DNA from: Tulasnella sp. 424
Lineage: Eukaryota; Basidiomycota; Agaricomycetes; Cantharellales; Tulasnellaceae
Reading direction: 5' to 3'
Length of the DNA stretch: 64,000 nt
NCBI GenBank assembly: GCA_019633425.1
Contig: WSUB01000001.1
Location: 62,001 to 126,000, forward strand
In this document: positions 1-11,731 of the stretch, piece by piece
Numbering within the stretch: position 1 is the stretch's first letter
Layout: every line of letters starts with the position of its first letter
The notes under the pieces: model-generated
Seen by the model: only the letters and a program-made list of their open reading frames with translations
Databases searched by the model: none
Told to the model about the DNA's origin: nothing
Translations under genes and position numbers: made by a program

Positions 1-43
1 GGTAGGGATGTTAACTCTCAAACTTCCATTCAGTACTAAAACA

Positions 44-2231
44 TTATACACCCTCCCGCTTCCTAGGAGTAGCTCTTAATATAGTGTCCACGCTATACGT
101 CGGAATTATTTAGAATTAGTTGAAAAACGGAGGATCGTTTATACCGCGACTTACCGTAAAATCATCTCGGCTGCTTCACTTGCACTGACGACCACCTGCC
201 GTTTGAGTTTGTAACTCTCCGTCACGCCCAACTCCCTCATCGAGCCAATTTTGCCTTCAAACATATCTAGCGAGGAAACGTCAAACATTTGCGACGAGTG
301 TCCTCTTTGTCCAACGTACCTAGACCAGCTTCAGTCTGTCCGTCGTAATGGGCGGCCCTCAGCTTGGAAACAAGGTCGGACGAATCGTACCCAGCATTGT
401 CTGCGAGGATTGTCGGGATCTTATGCCAAGGAATTAGTCTCTTTCGTCAAAAAGAGACGAGCGTTTTCCGGACAAACCTGACGCAGCGCGCGAGAGAAGG
501 CCTCTACAGCAATTGCCTTCTTGCCCTCCACCTTCCGTGCAGCCTCGTCGACAGCGCAAGCCATAAGCATCTCCGAGCATCCACCACCCAATACCGTCCG
601 CGTCTCTTTCACAGTCTGAGAAAGGACGGAAAGAGCGTCATGCAAGGACCGTTCTGCTTCGTCCACCATCTGCGTTGTGGATCCGCGAATGACAACGGTG
701 CAAGCTTCACCAGCCGCGACACCGGAGAATTTGATCAACTGTATGACACACGCTTCAGGGTAAGCGCAAGGAAACAAGACGAAGAATGATAGTACAACGC
801 ACTCTGTCTTCACCAATCATGATTTCCTCAATAAGATCGCACTTGCCCAGCTTGACAAGGTCTGGTCGATCAAACGTGCTGGCAATCTCTCCCCCGGTGA
901 CCAAGGACAGCCGCTCAACGCCTTCGAAATCAGCGTGCTCGATTGACATGATGCCGTGTTCAGCGAGTAGAGACTCCGGGTAGTTGTAGATCAACTGTCG
1001 GTTAACGAAACAGTTGATGCCATGGGAAGCAATAGCTGCAACTTTCGCCTTCATCTTTTCCTATAGCCAAAAATGAAGGAGAATGAGATATTCCGGGCTT
1101 TCAAGAATGAGGAGAAGCTAAGGTGGCTCAACTCGTTCGGCCCTCTCCAATTCTGCGAGCTTGCCTGTGCCGTCGACCTTGACCCGAGCACCGAAGATTT
1201 TGATCTTGTCGGTATCCATAGCTTTACGAAGACGATAGATGTCAATGTCAATGCGACACGCGAAACAGTCGAAGGCGTACAAGTATTCGCAATAAGGATC
1301 TTAGCCTTCTCCAACCGTTTGGGGCAATTCACAGCAATCGTCTTGTCCAGGATGAATCCTACGCGTCCATAAGAGCGGAATACTGAGTGAAATAGCACAA
1401 AAAGAGGATTTCATACGCACCTTCATCTAGGTATGAGTCTGTCAGCTTTCCGCCATTTTTTTTGATGATCTGGATGTGTTCAAGGTCCGTCGAGCCCTGG
1501 AACAGGAAGCTTAGCCTAATAAAGAAAAGGGTGAATCTCAGCTTGTAATACCTTTAAGCGTAGCACGGCATCGACGGCCAAGTTCGCGAAATAGTCCTTA
1601 TCCTGCGATAGGACCTTTGAGGACAGGGTGGTGCGGGCGATATTAACGAGGTCTTTGCGGAACTTCTCTGAGTCAGAGCTATCCAGGATCGCAGGCGAGT
1701 GGTTAGCGTAGCAATGTTAGATATTAAGTGTGAATACGCACCCATTGTCAGTGGCAGCCTTCTCCAGAGCTTGCAGTGCGGTAGTGGAAGCTATCCGGTA
1801 ACCCTCCACAATTGTTTGAGGATGGATCTTCGCCATGACTAGCTTCTCCGCTTCTCGCAGCAATTCAGCAGCCAAGACGCACACTGACGTCGTCCCATCT
1901 CCGACTTCGTCATCCTGCACCTTTGAAATGTTGACGAGGATCTTGGCTGCGGCGTTGTCGAGTTGGATGGACTTGAGGATCGTCGCGCCGTCGTTTGTGA
2001 CGTTCACTTCTCCTGTACTGGCGGATTGAAGGATTTTGTTCATGCCCTTGGGACCTAGTGTCGACTTTACTAAGTCGCCCAGAGCAAGGGCTCCTACGAA
2101 CGAGCTCAACCGCGCGGACTCATTGCGTTCCTCGGTGGCCTGGATGAATAATAGGCGTCAGCTAAGGGTCCCCTCTAAGTATCTGTGTTGCTCAAGAGAC
2201 TGACTTCATTGCCAAAGATATGAGAAGACAT
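44..2231 (-). CDS. CCT2: T-complex protein 1 subunit beta (CCT2)
   Basis: Beta subunit of the cytosolic CCT/TRiC chaperonin, which folds actin, tubulin and WD40 proteins using ATP. Spliced exons on the minus strand follow the CCT2 family from end to end: the [17 protein letters not shown] start of the equatorial domain, the TNDGATIL and DEVGDGTTS nucleotide-binding motifs (about 1,900-2,060), an apical part with [17 protein letters not shown] and [12 protein letters not shown] (about 850-1,050), then [14 protein letters not shown] and [12 protein letters not shown]. The final exon reads [14 protein letters not shown] before TAA at 44-46. The start at 2231 gives MSSHIFGNE, then a short intron, then [14 protein letters not shown], as in relatives. 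About ten exons with small introns. All key motifs are present, so the gene looks functional. It is divergent from the cyclin C gene, with about 195 bp between the two starts. Confidence 0.95.
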
Positions 2232-2426
2232 TCGAGTTCGCTCTCTACGCTCCGCGGGGGAAAAGAGACGCGGGTTGTTTTTGGCGTTTAGTCAAGATTA
2301 GGATAAAGTCGAGGCACGAGGGTAGGCTCGAATTGAAAACACGGCTGATGTAACTCCGCCAAAAGTTCGACGGTCTGCCCTTACTCTTCCACCACCACAC
2401 TCCAGGTCTTGGACCGCGCACAAGCC
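2232..2426. promoter_or_regulatory. Divergent promoter region between CCT2 and cyclin C
   Basis: Only 195 bp separate the two start codons, so both genes probably share a bidirectional promoter here. I see no clear TATA box. Inference from spacing only. Confidence 0.45.
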
Positions 2427-3743
2427 ATGGCGACCAACTTCTGGGAGTCATCTCACTGGTAAGTTTTCAGGTATCTCGCTCGATTATTTACTTAACTTTA
2501 CTCACGTAGTAACTCTTGGATACTCGATGAAGCGACGCTGCGGCAGGCCCGGGCAATCGACGCTCAATATGCAGACGGTCGAGAGCTTGCACTGATAGGC
2601 ATTTTCTTTGCCAACGGTAGGACATAGCATCAGACGTCAGATCAATTGCTTACCTTTGCCTTCAGTTATCGCTAAGCTTGGCAAGAGACTCAACCTTAGG
2701 CAACAAGTGATTGCCACGGCCACCGTGTACTTTCGGAGGTTTTACATCAAAAGTTCCTATTGTGAAACCGATCCATTTTTCGTCTCAGCCGCATGCTGCT
2801 ATTTAGCGGCGAAGGCTGAGGAAGCTCCGGTGTACCTGAAAGCCGTCGTGCAAGAGGCACGGGTTCTGCTCAGTGGTATGTCAATGACATTCGTCTCATG
2901 TGTCTCCGAGCTTAAATGAAGTGCTGCAGGGTACGGCATCAAGACATTTCCAACAGACAACACTAAGCTAGCCGAGATGGAATGGTATCTCCTGGAGGAT
3001 CTTGATTTCCATCTCATCGTTTTCCACCCTTATCGAAGTTTAGCGACTCTGTGCGGCAAACTTGGGATAGTCGACCTCGCCGAGGCCGGTGAAGTAGGAG
3101 CTGAGCCGGATGAAGAAAGATACTGGGGAACTGGGGACGGTGCAATGAACTTTGACGACGGCTGCGTGCAAATGGCCTGGTACGTGGCTCCCTTCTGTCC
3201 GGACGCCACCTTACTGACTGAGTGATCCAAAGGTTCGTGATCAATGACTCTTATCGTGGCGAACTTTGCCTACTCTACCCGCCGTACTTGATTGCGATCG
3301 CTGCTCTTTACCTGTCCGTTCTTCTCCACGGCAATACTCGGCAACGATTGAGCGAGTCGTTCGAAGATCCCCCCACTGTACGCAGAACGCGATCCGCTGG
3401 CTCCGCTGGCCCTGTGGTGTCTACTCGGGACCGACTTTTGGACTTTTTGGCGGGTCTCAATGTCTCGCTGGAAAGCGTCTCGCGGGTCTGCCAGCACATG
3501 CTTTCGATGTATGCACTCTGGGACATTCTTACGGATGGAACGGATGGCGACGACAAGAGGAGACACGACCGAAAACTACCGGGAATTGCTACGGGACTGA
3601 TTCCATTGGGCGACCGACGAAGCGTATACACGGAGAAGGCGATAGTGGAGAAATTGTTTCAGATGCGGGAGAAACGGGAGTCGGACTTGGCACACCCACC
3701 TGATGCACAACCTCCGGTGAACAAACTCATGGAGAAGGTATAA
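2427..3743 (+). CDS. SSN8: Cyclin C, RNA polymerase II Mediator kinase-module cyclin (SSN8-like)
   Basis: Partner of Cdk8 in the Mediator kinase module, acting in the nucleus on transcription. Exon 1 (2427-2458) gives MATNFWESSHC. After an intron come NSWILDEATL and then FFANVIAKLGKRLNLRQQVIATATVYFRRFY, the hallmark first half of the cyclin box in cyclin C. Further exons give AACCYLAAKAEEAP, EWYLLEDLDFHLIVFHPYR and, after an intron at about 3,182-3,230, VINDSYRGELCLLYPPYLIAIAALYLS, the second cyclin fold. The ending is charged and hydrophilic, with TAA at 3741-3743. The MxxNFWxSSH start is typical of the family and fixes the start codon. At least four introns. Nothing is broken. Confidence 0.93.
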
Positions 3744-4192
3744 CCATATGCAGTTCGGGGTCAGGCGTTGTGTCACTAGACAAGGGCAGGGGCGTTGTTG
3801 TTCCATTGTGTTGTGTTGTTTGCAGAATTTGATCATTAATTTTCCCACAAGCGGTCGAACTCCCTTGATCTTCTTCGAGTCTTTCCCCCTCTCTTTCCTC
3901 GCTCTATCTCTCTTTCTACCCACCTCGCGATCTTTCCAGACCGCCCCCGAGCAGTCCCAGCCTCTTTTCCGACGCTGGAACTATATCGGCCGATTTTTAG
4001 CACACCACGTGCAGGCAGCGTGCCCCCCACCACTCAGTCTGGACTGAAAGCGTATGTAAATCCCCTCGCCTCGCTTCACCCTCGTCTTCCCAGCCACCTC
4101 GTTTTCTCCCTGCTCATTTTCTTCACCACACCAACTTAGGCCTTTCAGCACGGCTTGGTGCTGGCCCCTCAGCCATCATATCTTCGAACAGC
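3744..4192. other. Intergenic region, probable promoter of the giant proline-rich gene
   Basis: About 450 bp without a supported gene. It is strongly CT-rich from about 3,850 to 4,140, the usual look of agaricomycete promoters and 5' leaders. No RNA gene or mobile element seen. Confidence 0.4.
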
Positions 4193-7100
4193 ATGTCGAA
4201 AGGGAAGGAGAAGTCCAGGTCCAAAACAAGGTCCCCTGAGCGAAGATATCGCAGTCGTGAATGGACGTGAGTTGTGATGTTGTGGTGTGACAAAACGATA
4301 AGTTCCTGACCCATCTCGGTCGCCCAGTGATACCACAATACAAGCAATCCTCGACGCTGCACCAAGCGATGAGGCCCGAAAGGTCCTCCTTTCAAACCCA
4401 AACATGATGAAGGCTCTGCTCCGGAGAGCATCCCGACATACCGACGCCGACGGTACAGCAGATACATCCATATTCAAGCGGATCTTCGCAGACGAGGTCT
4501 TCAATGCACCCCCGAATCTGACCAACTTGCGCCAAAGGGAGGATCGACTGCACGAGGAGATGAAGCGGGCACAAGAGGCGGAATTGCGGCTTCTCGAGGC
4601 TCAAGCAAAGGTCAATACACTCATCTTGGAGAAGCAGAAGGCAAATATGGCTGCCGAACAGGCCAAGGACGAAGCCACACGCATCCAAATGCGTCTAGAG
4701 TTGATTCGGGATGACATCGAACGGCGCAACGAAGCCATGAAAAGGCTCGAAGAGGACTACGACAAGTTGGATCAGGAAGCCGCCCGTGTCCGCTCCGAAA
4801 ACTACAAGCTCAAGTTGAAGGAGGCGCATGCGGCGGGTCGGGCTGAAGGACGAAACGAAGGACGTACCATGGGCCGACGAGAGGGCGAACAGCGAGGTTA
4901 TGATGAAGGATATGGCGCCGGATTCGCTCTTGGTTCTCGCGAGATGGCAGACAGGTTGATGAAAGCCTTGGACGAGGACGACGAAGCCCTGTTACCCCCT
5001 GAACTAAACCAAGCTTTGAGGCCAGGAAACGGTCATGCGCAAGAGTCGTCAGGCTCCACACAAGCTCCGCCTGTTTCCGCCACTCAGCACGAGTTCAGGG
5101 ATGCAGGCAAGCGTTCTTCGGGCAAGGGACGTGATCGAGATCGCGAGAGGGCAGAACGACGAGCTGAGCACTCCAACCGACCATCCCAACCCCCACCAAT
5201 GCCATCCGTCCAAGTCTACCCACCTTCTCAATCAACAGAGCACTCACCTCCACCCAAAATGCCTGAGCCCGAAATCCCACGAGCTCCCTCGCCCGCCCCT
5301 CGAGTTGTATCTCCGACGCCCGCTCAGCAAGTCATTCGCGAATACCAGGAGAGCCCAGAGCGTTACAATCCTCCCATTCCCATTCGTCCCGTTTCGCCCC
5401 GACCGCATCCGGTCCGAAATCCTTTACCCGATTCCTTTATCCCCGTTGTGAGCGAGAATGACCCTGACGGCCGCATGTTTGACATGCCTGCTGCCCACGA
5501 GTTTGCACCAACACCTGGTGCCACCGCTCAACCACTCCCTTCCCAGCATTCCCCTCGCCATTCTCCTCAGATGTACAGTCATGATGCTCTCGCCCCTCAG
5601 AACACCGGCTCGGACATTCCAGCCTTTATCCCTCGTACTCATCACACTGGTGGTTCGAACAGTGCACCATTCATTCCACCCACGAGGGATCTTCCTCAAC
5701 CTACTCAAAAAACGAAGGGCTCATCCGTTCGCTCAAGGGAATACCGGCAGGGTCGAAGTGACTCTCCGGACCGTTCGTCAACTCCCCTCAGTGAAATGTC
5801 GCTCCTGCAGAGGCAGGCTTCGGAGGACGAGAGTGGAATTGTAATGCCCTACACCTACCCGATGCTCAGGAGGAACCACTCAGTCCTCTCCGTGATCCAG
5901 GAGCAAAGCGACACCGACGGGACCAGTCCGGTTGCACAAAGGATGAACAGCCAGAGTCCAGGTATACGGCGACCCCAATACGAAGCAGCCCCGATTCAAA
6001 TGACAACCCCGAATCTTTCGTATATTCCTGCTCCGCTGGATGGTAGTATGCCCGTGAGTGATTTTGTACCGCAATGTTTTGCATACTTCGTTCATTGACT
6101 GAGGTTTTATAGCAGCCACCTCAGGACGATTCCCGTTATCCTGCTCCAATGGTTCCTAACCCTGGTCAACCAAGAGTAAGGCAGTTCGATGAGGCCCGCC
6201 AGCGCCAAGCTGCAGGCTCGTCCCCCATGATGCCTTCGTATGCAGTCGCTCCACTCCCTGAAGGTCCCATTTCATCATTCGTTCCAGTGATGCAACACGA
6301 TGAAGTACCTATGGGAACTCCGTTCATACCGCCACAAAACAGGACACCCGAGCCAATTTATACCCCCGCCCCCGTAGCCAATATCAGCCGAAGTAGCAGC
6401 AAGAAGGGAAAGAAAGAGAAGAAGCGCAGCAGAGAAGACAACCCTCCTCCTCCCATTCCTGACATCCAGGTCAACCCACCGGTGCGTCTCCATTTTGACT
6501 TCTTCTCTAACCGAGCTGAGCATGACCGTCTGATCATTGGTCCTTCAAGTCAGACAAGTCTGAGTCGTCCCATCACCGCCTTTCTCAAGTCGACATTCAG
6601 CCGCAAGAACGGACGCCTCAGTTAAGTGCTCAGAGAATGCCGGTTCCATTGACCACCGTCAATTCGGATTCCGAGGACTCTACAGCGGGGGGAAGACAAC
6701 CCCCGCTCGCACCCCAACCACCCCCTCCACCCGCGTTTGTACCTAAGGCAGCTGCTACTCCTCCTCCGCCTGCTGTCCCTTTCATTCCCCCTCCTCCCGT
6801 TGTTGCCAAACCCCCGACGCCTGAGCCTCCACCGCCTGTGATTCCCGTGGCGACTGGTACTAGTAGGAAGAGTTCGAAGAAGGGGAAAGGACGGAATAGG
6901 CAGCAAGCTGCACCGGTTGTACCTTCTTCACCCAGAGTGTCTTCCCCAATCAGAATGCCTGTCCCAGAGGTTGTACAACCGATGCACACAGTAACTGGTG
7001 AGGTCGTCCACGAGCTTCCTCCCGACGCAATGATTTCTACTTCCATTGCACCGGGAACCGTGCTAAGCCCTGTGATGGCTGACGGTACAGGGGTGTACGA

Positions 7101-9429
7101 ACCACCACCGATCCCCGCGTTCGTACCCACCTCTCACGAATTCGAACCACCACCGATCTCCGCGTTCGTACCCCACTCTCCGAACTCTATTGTAGCTCCT
7201 ACGCCCAGGATACCACATACTCCTGGTCCTCCCCTAGTACCATCGAGAACCCCTTCGCCCGTCAGCCGTGCCCGGACTCCTGAAGTTCAACCTGTCGTCC
7301 CAGCCAGTGCCGTCCCGAATAAGAATCCTAAAGGCTTCGTCCCTAAGGATGTCGACCAAGCAGTCCCCTTCGGGTACCGCACACCGATGGTTGGGCATGG
7401 AAGTCAGAAAGTTCCTCTGGGGCGCCCAAATCCCAAGGCTGCCTACTCGCTGACGGCACGAACTCCTCGTCTCGCGAATGGAATGACTACTCGAGACGGC
7501 TTGCCTGCGATCACTCCCGAACCTGGTCCAGAGACTCATCTCCCTGTTGTACCGCCCTCGCTGGGGTCGTCGTCCCCGATGGCTCCGCCCGGAGCTTTCG
7601 ACGACGGTCCTGTCATACCTCAACAGTTCACCGGCTCTCAGTTTTCCGGCTCCCAACAGCATACCGGCTCGCAACAGTATACCGGCGCGCAACAGTACAC
7701 CGGCGCGCCACAGTACACCGGCTCGCAGCAGTATACCGGGGCGCAACAGTATACCGGCTCGCAACAGTACGGCGCACCCCGATCGTACGCCGTTCCCCAG
7801 CAGTTCACCGGCTCCCAGCAGTACCCCATCTCCCAGCAAACTACCGGTTCGCAGCAGTATGGCATGCCTCGACAATACGACCCGTCTCAGCAATATATGA
7901 ACGCCCGCCAGCAACCCGGGTCTCAGCAGCATACTGGCTCCCAGCAGCAGAGCAGCTCCCAGCAGACAGGATCTCAATCGTACAGATATTCACACAATAA
8001 CCGCCCAGAGTCGAGTGGAGTTGGGAGTCCGTTTGTCCCGTCGCTTGACCATATGCCGGCGTCCACTCCCTACGTTCCGCCGGTCAACCTCGTCACTGCG
8101 AACATGCGTCCCAGTCCACGCCATTCGCCAAACAGGGAATCGGTGCAGCCCTCTCCAGCCCCACCATCCGAAACGTATGCGTCCCGCATGTCTGCCGCTC
8201 CGGTGCAGCAGCCTGGTCCTGGTCCTAAGAGAGGCTTCGTCCCACCAAATGCCGCTCTCACGGCTGCTGGTTCTCAACCCAAGATTCCCCGTCCTAGGGG
8301 TAGCCAACTTGGCATGCCACTGACGGGTCGTGTGTACGGGAATGGTCCTCTGACCATGGCGACTCCGGAACCTCAGCCACATGCACAGGTGATCCCAGTA
8401 GCGATGCCTGAGCCAGAGCACGAGCCAATTGAGCAAGAACACCCAGAGGTTCCTAACCAAACCCGTCCACGTCCCCGCGAGCCTCAGCACAAGGGTATTT
8501 TGAAGAAGCAGGGAGCCGTATTCCCCGCACCCGAGGCAGTGGTTCCTTCCCCTCCCCCAGTAATCACCCATCGAAGTGGTGGTGGATATGGTAATTACGA
8601 ACCAGCGCCGCCGCAAGGAGGGTATGGCTATCGCACTCCCGGTCCCTCAGCTCAGGCCCTTCCACAGGGCCTGATGACCCCGAATCTCGCCTCTCGACCT
8701 GGTACCGCAGACCCATGGGCTAACGCTCCGGAAGGCTTCCTACCCCCTACCTTCCATGCTGGCGCCGCTGCTGTTGCAACTCCTCGCACCGCGGTTTCGG
8801 TATTCGACAAGGACTTCAAGACACCTCGTACAATCTTCGAACCGATATCATCCGACCAGTCTAGCATCTACAACCCTAATTCACCTGGTGAACAATTCCA
8901 TTCGCTTAGCGGTGCAACCCCTGGTCCTCAGTATGGAGCCCTGCCAGGAGACGAGGACGATGATGAGGAGCAGCCAGCGCCGTTTATTCCCCATGGTACA
9001 GGCGGCTCGGCGTCTGGTTTCGTCCCTCCGGGTATTCAGACTGGCCATCATGGTCCGGGCGGCTCGTCGTCCGGTTTCGTCCCTCCTCATGGTCCAGGCG
9101 GCTCGTCGTCCGGTTTCGTCCCTCCGGGTGCTCAGACTGGCCATCATGGTCCAGGCGGCTCGATGTCCAGGTTCATCCCTCCTGAAGTCCAGAGGGTGCG
9201 ATCCCCGGCCCACCCTGTGGTCCCCAATTTCAACGGGTACCGCCCAGCTTTGCGTGCCAAGCCGGAATCAGTTATGAGCAAGACACCCAGAGTCAGCGTA
9301 CACTCCATCACAGACGAAGAAGAGGAACCCAAGGTTGTCCCAGTCGCTCCTCCCCGTGAACCTACCCCTCCCCCACCTTCACCTCCCCGACCAATGCGCC
9401 GCCCCAAGGGCAAAGGCAAAAGACGCTAA
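4193..9429 (+). CDS. Giant proline-rich coiled-coil protein with prion-like repeats, function unknown
   Basis: Four exons (4193-4266, 4328-6053, 6113-6481, 6634-9429) join in frame to 1,654 residues; I do not recognise a named family. The start at 4193 (MSKGKEKSRSKTRSPERR) splices into EWTDTTIQAILDAAPSDEARKVLL, ahead of the first long open frame. In order: a charged coiled coil (about residues 90-195); a Gly/Arg/Glu stretch of RxEGxxxG type (about 195-235); then a long disordered region rich in Pro, Ser and Gln. F-[VI]-P motifs (AFVP, PFIP, GFVP and similar) recur about 18 times. Around residues 1050-1170 lies a Q/S/T/Y tract of TGSQQY repeats. Near the end are three GPGGSSSGFVPP repeats and a basic KGKGKRR tail. 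Partial paralogues lie at 56464-57933 and 59301-60100. Possibly a scaffold or condensate-forming protein; this is inference. Confidence 0.75.
7620..7990 (+). repeat. TGSQQY-type hexapeptide repeats in coding sequence
   Basis: Imperfect 18-bp repeats encode TGSQQY, TGAQQY and TGSQQH units with interruptions, giving a Gln/Tyr/Ser/Thr-rich prion-like tract of about 120 residues in the giant protein. Repeat sequence is read directly; the prion-like label follows from composition. Confidence 0.85.
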
Positions 9430-9793
9430 ATCTATCGCACTTAATCACTCCTCATTTATCCTTTTAGTTTGCTTTCCATGTTTACTCTTCGGGTTTTCAC
9501 ACTGCCATGTTCTTATGATGTTCCAGCTATGTTCAATCATGTTTTCTCTATCACGCACATCCATGTCCATAGATACCTTAACCATGCTTTCACGGATTCA
9601 TATGCACATTTTACGAGTTTAATGCTATCCTTCATTCTTGACTTCTCACTCTGAACGCTCGTGGTGTTATGCAGAATCAGTGTCTGGCGAGGGGATCGAA
9701 TGGGGATTCAATCTCTATCACCGGTCCACTTGTATTCATGAAACCAAAGTCGGGTACATGGAGATTTATATGAAGAGGTTGCCTGGTCACCGT
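9430..9793. other. Intergenic region between convergent genes
   Basis: 364 bp of AT-richer sequence between the stops of the giant gene (+) and the ribonuclease gene (-), presumably both 3' UTRs. About 9,480-9,650 is similar to 60,100-60,260, downstream of the decayed third paralogue of the giant gene. Confidence 0.5.
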
Positions 9794-11116
9794 TTAATTC
9801 GCCTTGGGTAAGTACTTGATCCCAGTCTTGGGGCACGATCCGCCTTTCGGTGCATCTAGAAAGGACTTGCCGTTAACGAAAGTGCAATCGCCCTGCGACC
9901 TAGTGACCCACCAATAGGAACAAGGGTGCCGTCCATCACGGTCCCTTGCAAGTTAAAGTAGTAATATACGGCGTTGAGGGAGCCCTTTTTGCAGTCGAAA
10001 GCAGGGATGAAGCCCTAATAATCCGTAAAAGATCAACATCTGCAGGAATGCCTCTGCCGGTGGATCAATAAAACTCACATGTGCCTCTTTGACTGCAGAC
10101 GTCAATTCGGCTAGCGTGTGAGTCTTGGTCTTATCTGGTTCAATTCCTGCAGACGAGAGGAAGTCGTATGTCCCCAAACTCTTGAACGTGTCAACTGCCT
10201 TTTGGAAGTAGAATGCGGCCTATTGGAGGAACCTCGTAAATCATCCTCGATCAAGACATTCGGAGAACTTACGTCGAGCCCCGTCTTCGAGCCCTCTGGC
10301 ATGCAACTGGGAGCTATAGTACTCATGCAGGTACCGTGCTAGGACCGTATTCTCATTGAGCTCAGCCGCTGTGACCACTTCGATTGGTTGCTCACCGTAT
10401 TCCACTCGTGCTAGGAGAGCCGAAGGATGGCCGTCAGACAGAGCGGGGATCGAACTGGCAGAAAAAATACTCACAGACCAAAACTGTTCATTTTTGCCAT
10501 TGATATCGACCCAGAACTATGACACACCTCCTCAGTTTAGGGGACCTTGGCGAACAGTGAGAAAGATGTCCATACCTCATTCATAAATTGTAGGAGATCT
10601 TCTTTGCCGTTCTCGGTGAGGACGTCTGTAATGCTGGGGTAGTTCCTGGAAGGGTCGCAGCCTTCGTCGAAAGTGCCGTCACCTGAACGAACCGATAAGG
10701 ACATGTTTTGATAACACGATCAAAGAGATGCACGTACAATGATCAGGCCAAAGTCCATGGACAGTCTATGGAAGCTTTCGTGATTAGACGCAAAACCCTT
10801 CACTCAACATGGTATCCTTACCCAGCTGTCCGAAGGTCCAGTAGAGGGGTTAAAGTCCCAGAATTGCGTCTGCACGAGCTGGCCCTACACGAGGAAGTCG
10901 AATTTAGATTGAAAAGGGATCAGATAGACATGCATTGCTTACTCCAGGTGTTTCAACGCAGCACGAATCAACACCGGCGGAACCATTTTGACAAGAGACC
11001 ACATTAGCTGGACAGGTATCGCCGGCAGCTCGCGCGAGACTTGTCAAAGGAGCCGGGATAGCAAACGTGACTCTGGCAAGAAGCGCGCAAGCCAGGAAAG
11101 GAGTGAACTTGATCAT
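9794..11116 (-). CDS. Secreted ribonuclease T2
   Basis: T2-family endoribonuclease that cleaves RNA through 2',3'-cyclic phosphate intermediates in the secretory pathway or outside the cell. The start at 11116 gives a clear signal peptide (MIKFTPFLACALLARVTFA) followed by a Cys-rich segment. Spliced exons contain both active-site boxes: TVHGLWPDHC (CAS I) and HEWNTHGTC (CAS II, whose His-Glu and Lys/His positions are interrupted by an intron that must be removed). Later exons give AAFYFQKAVDTFKSLGTYDFL and YYYFNLQGTVMDGTLVPI. A last intron of about 57 nt (with a GTTAAC branch-like site) is needed to reach DAPKGGSCPKTGIKYLPKAN. Without that splice the frame looks broken; with it, the C-terminus matches the family. 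An upstream in-frame Met at 11173 would spoil the signal peptide, so I prefer 11116. Confidence 0.92.
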
Positions 11117-11731
11117 AGTGAGAGTATAAGAGAGAGTAAGGTTGGAGTGATCGTGATATGTTTGCTGGCTCATGGTGATATCGTTATGATTTATATATCC
11201 CGGAGTTCCACTTTGGCCGGCACTCGAGTATCAGAGCCGGCGCGCTACAACTAGCCAGATTTGGTAGAGCGGAGTTAGGGGTCATATGGATGGAGATGCC
11301 GGGCGAGACACTTGACAACACAGGACTTTGCTACCATCGGAACAGAATATCCTCCGTTCCGCGTCGCCCAGATGGATGGATTTAGCCCGGAAGTTCTGGC
11401 CTAGATGCCAAGAAGAGAGGTTAATGCAACGACCTTTACGACATAGAATAGTGGAGCAGTTCACGTGAGCTCGCGGCTTGAACGGCAGCAATCGAATGTG
11501 GACAATAGTTCTGAGGAGCACCCTAGACGGCGCTAAACGGAATCTTGTCCAGTATGGTTGTTCTACGTCGTTTGATGACGGCGCAAGCTAGGGGGGCAAA
11601 AGCGGGATATCGAAACGGAGACAATGCAACGAACCGCGGGAGTTCACGCGTTGTGTTTCCGTTTGGACTGGCACTCGCCATCCCACTCACCTTAACATAA
11701 CAGGCTAAACGCGTCTCAGGAGGACTATACT
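11117..11731. promoter_or_regulatory. Divergent intergenic region between ribonuclease T2 and CTF4
   Basis: 615 bp between two outward-facing starts. It contains a TTTATATA stretch at about 11,190, upstream of the ribonuclease gene and a plausible TATA box. No gene or repeat seen in the rest. Confidence 0.4.

Noticed and set aside
6630..7130. 166-codon minus-strand Gly/Thr-rich frame
   Set aside because: Shadow of proline-rich codons of the giant protein on the other strand.
9794..9960. Frameshift in the ribonuclease T2 gene
   Set aside because: A ~57-nt GT-AG intron restores the family ending DAPKGGSCPKTGIKYLPK.
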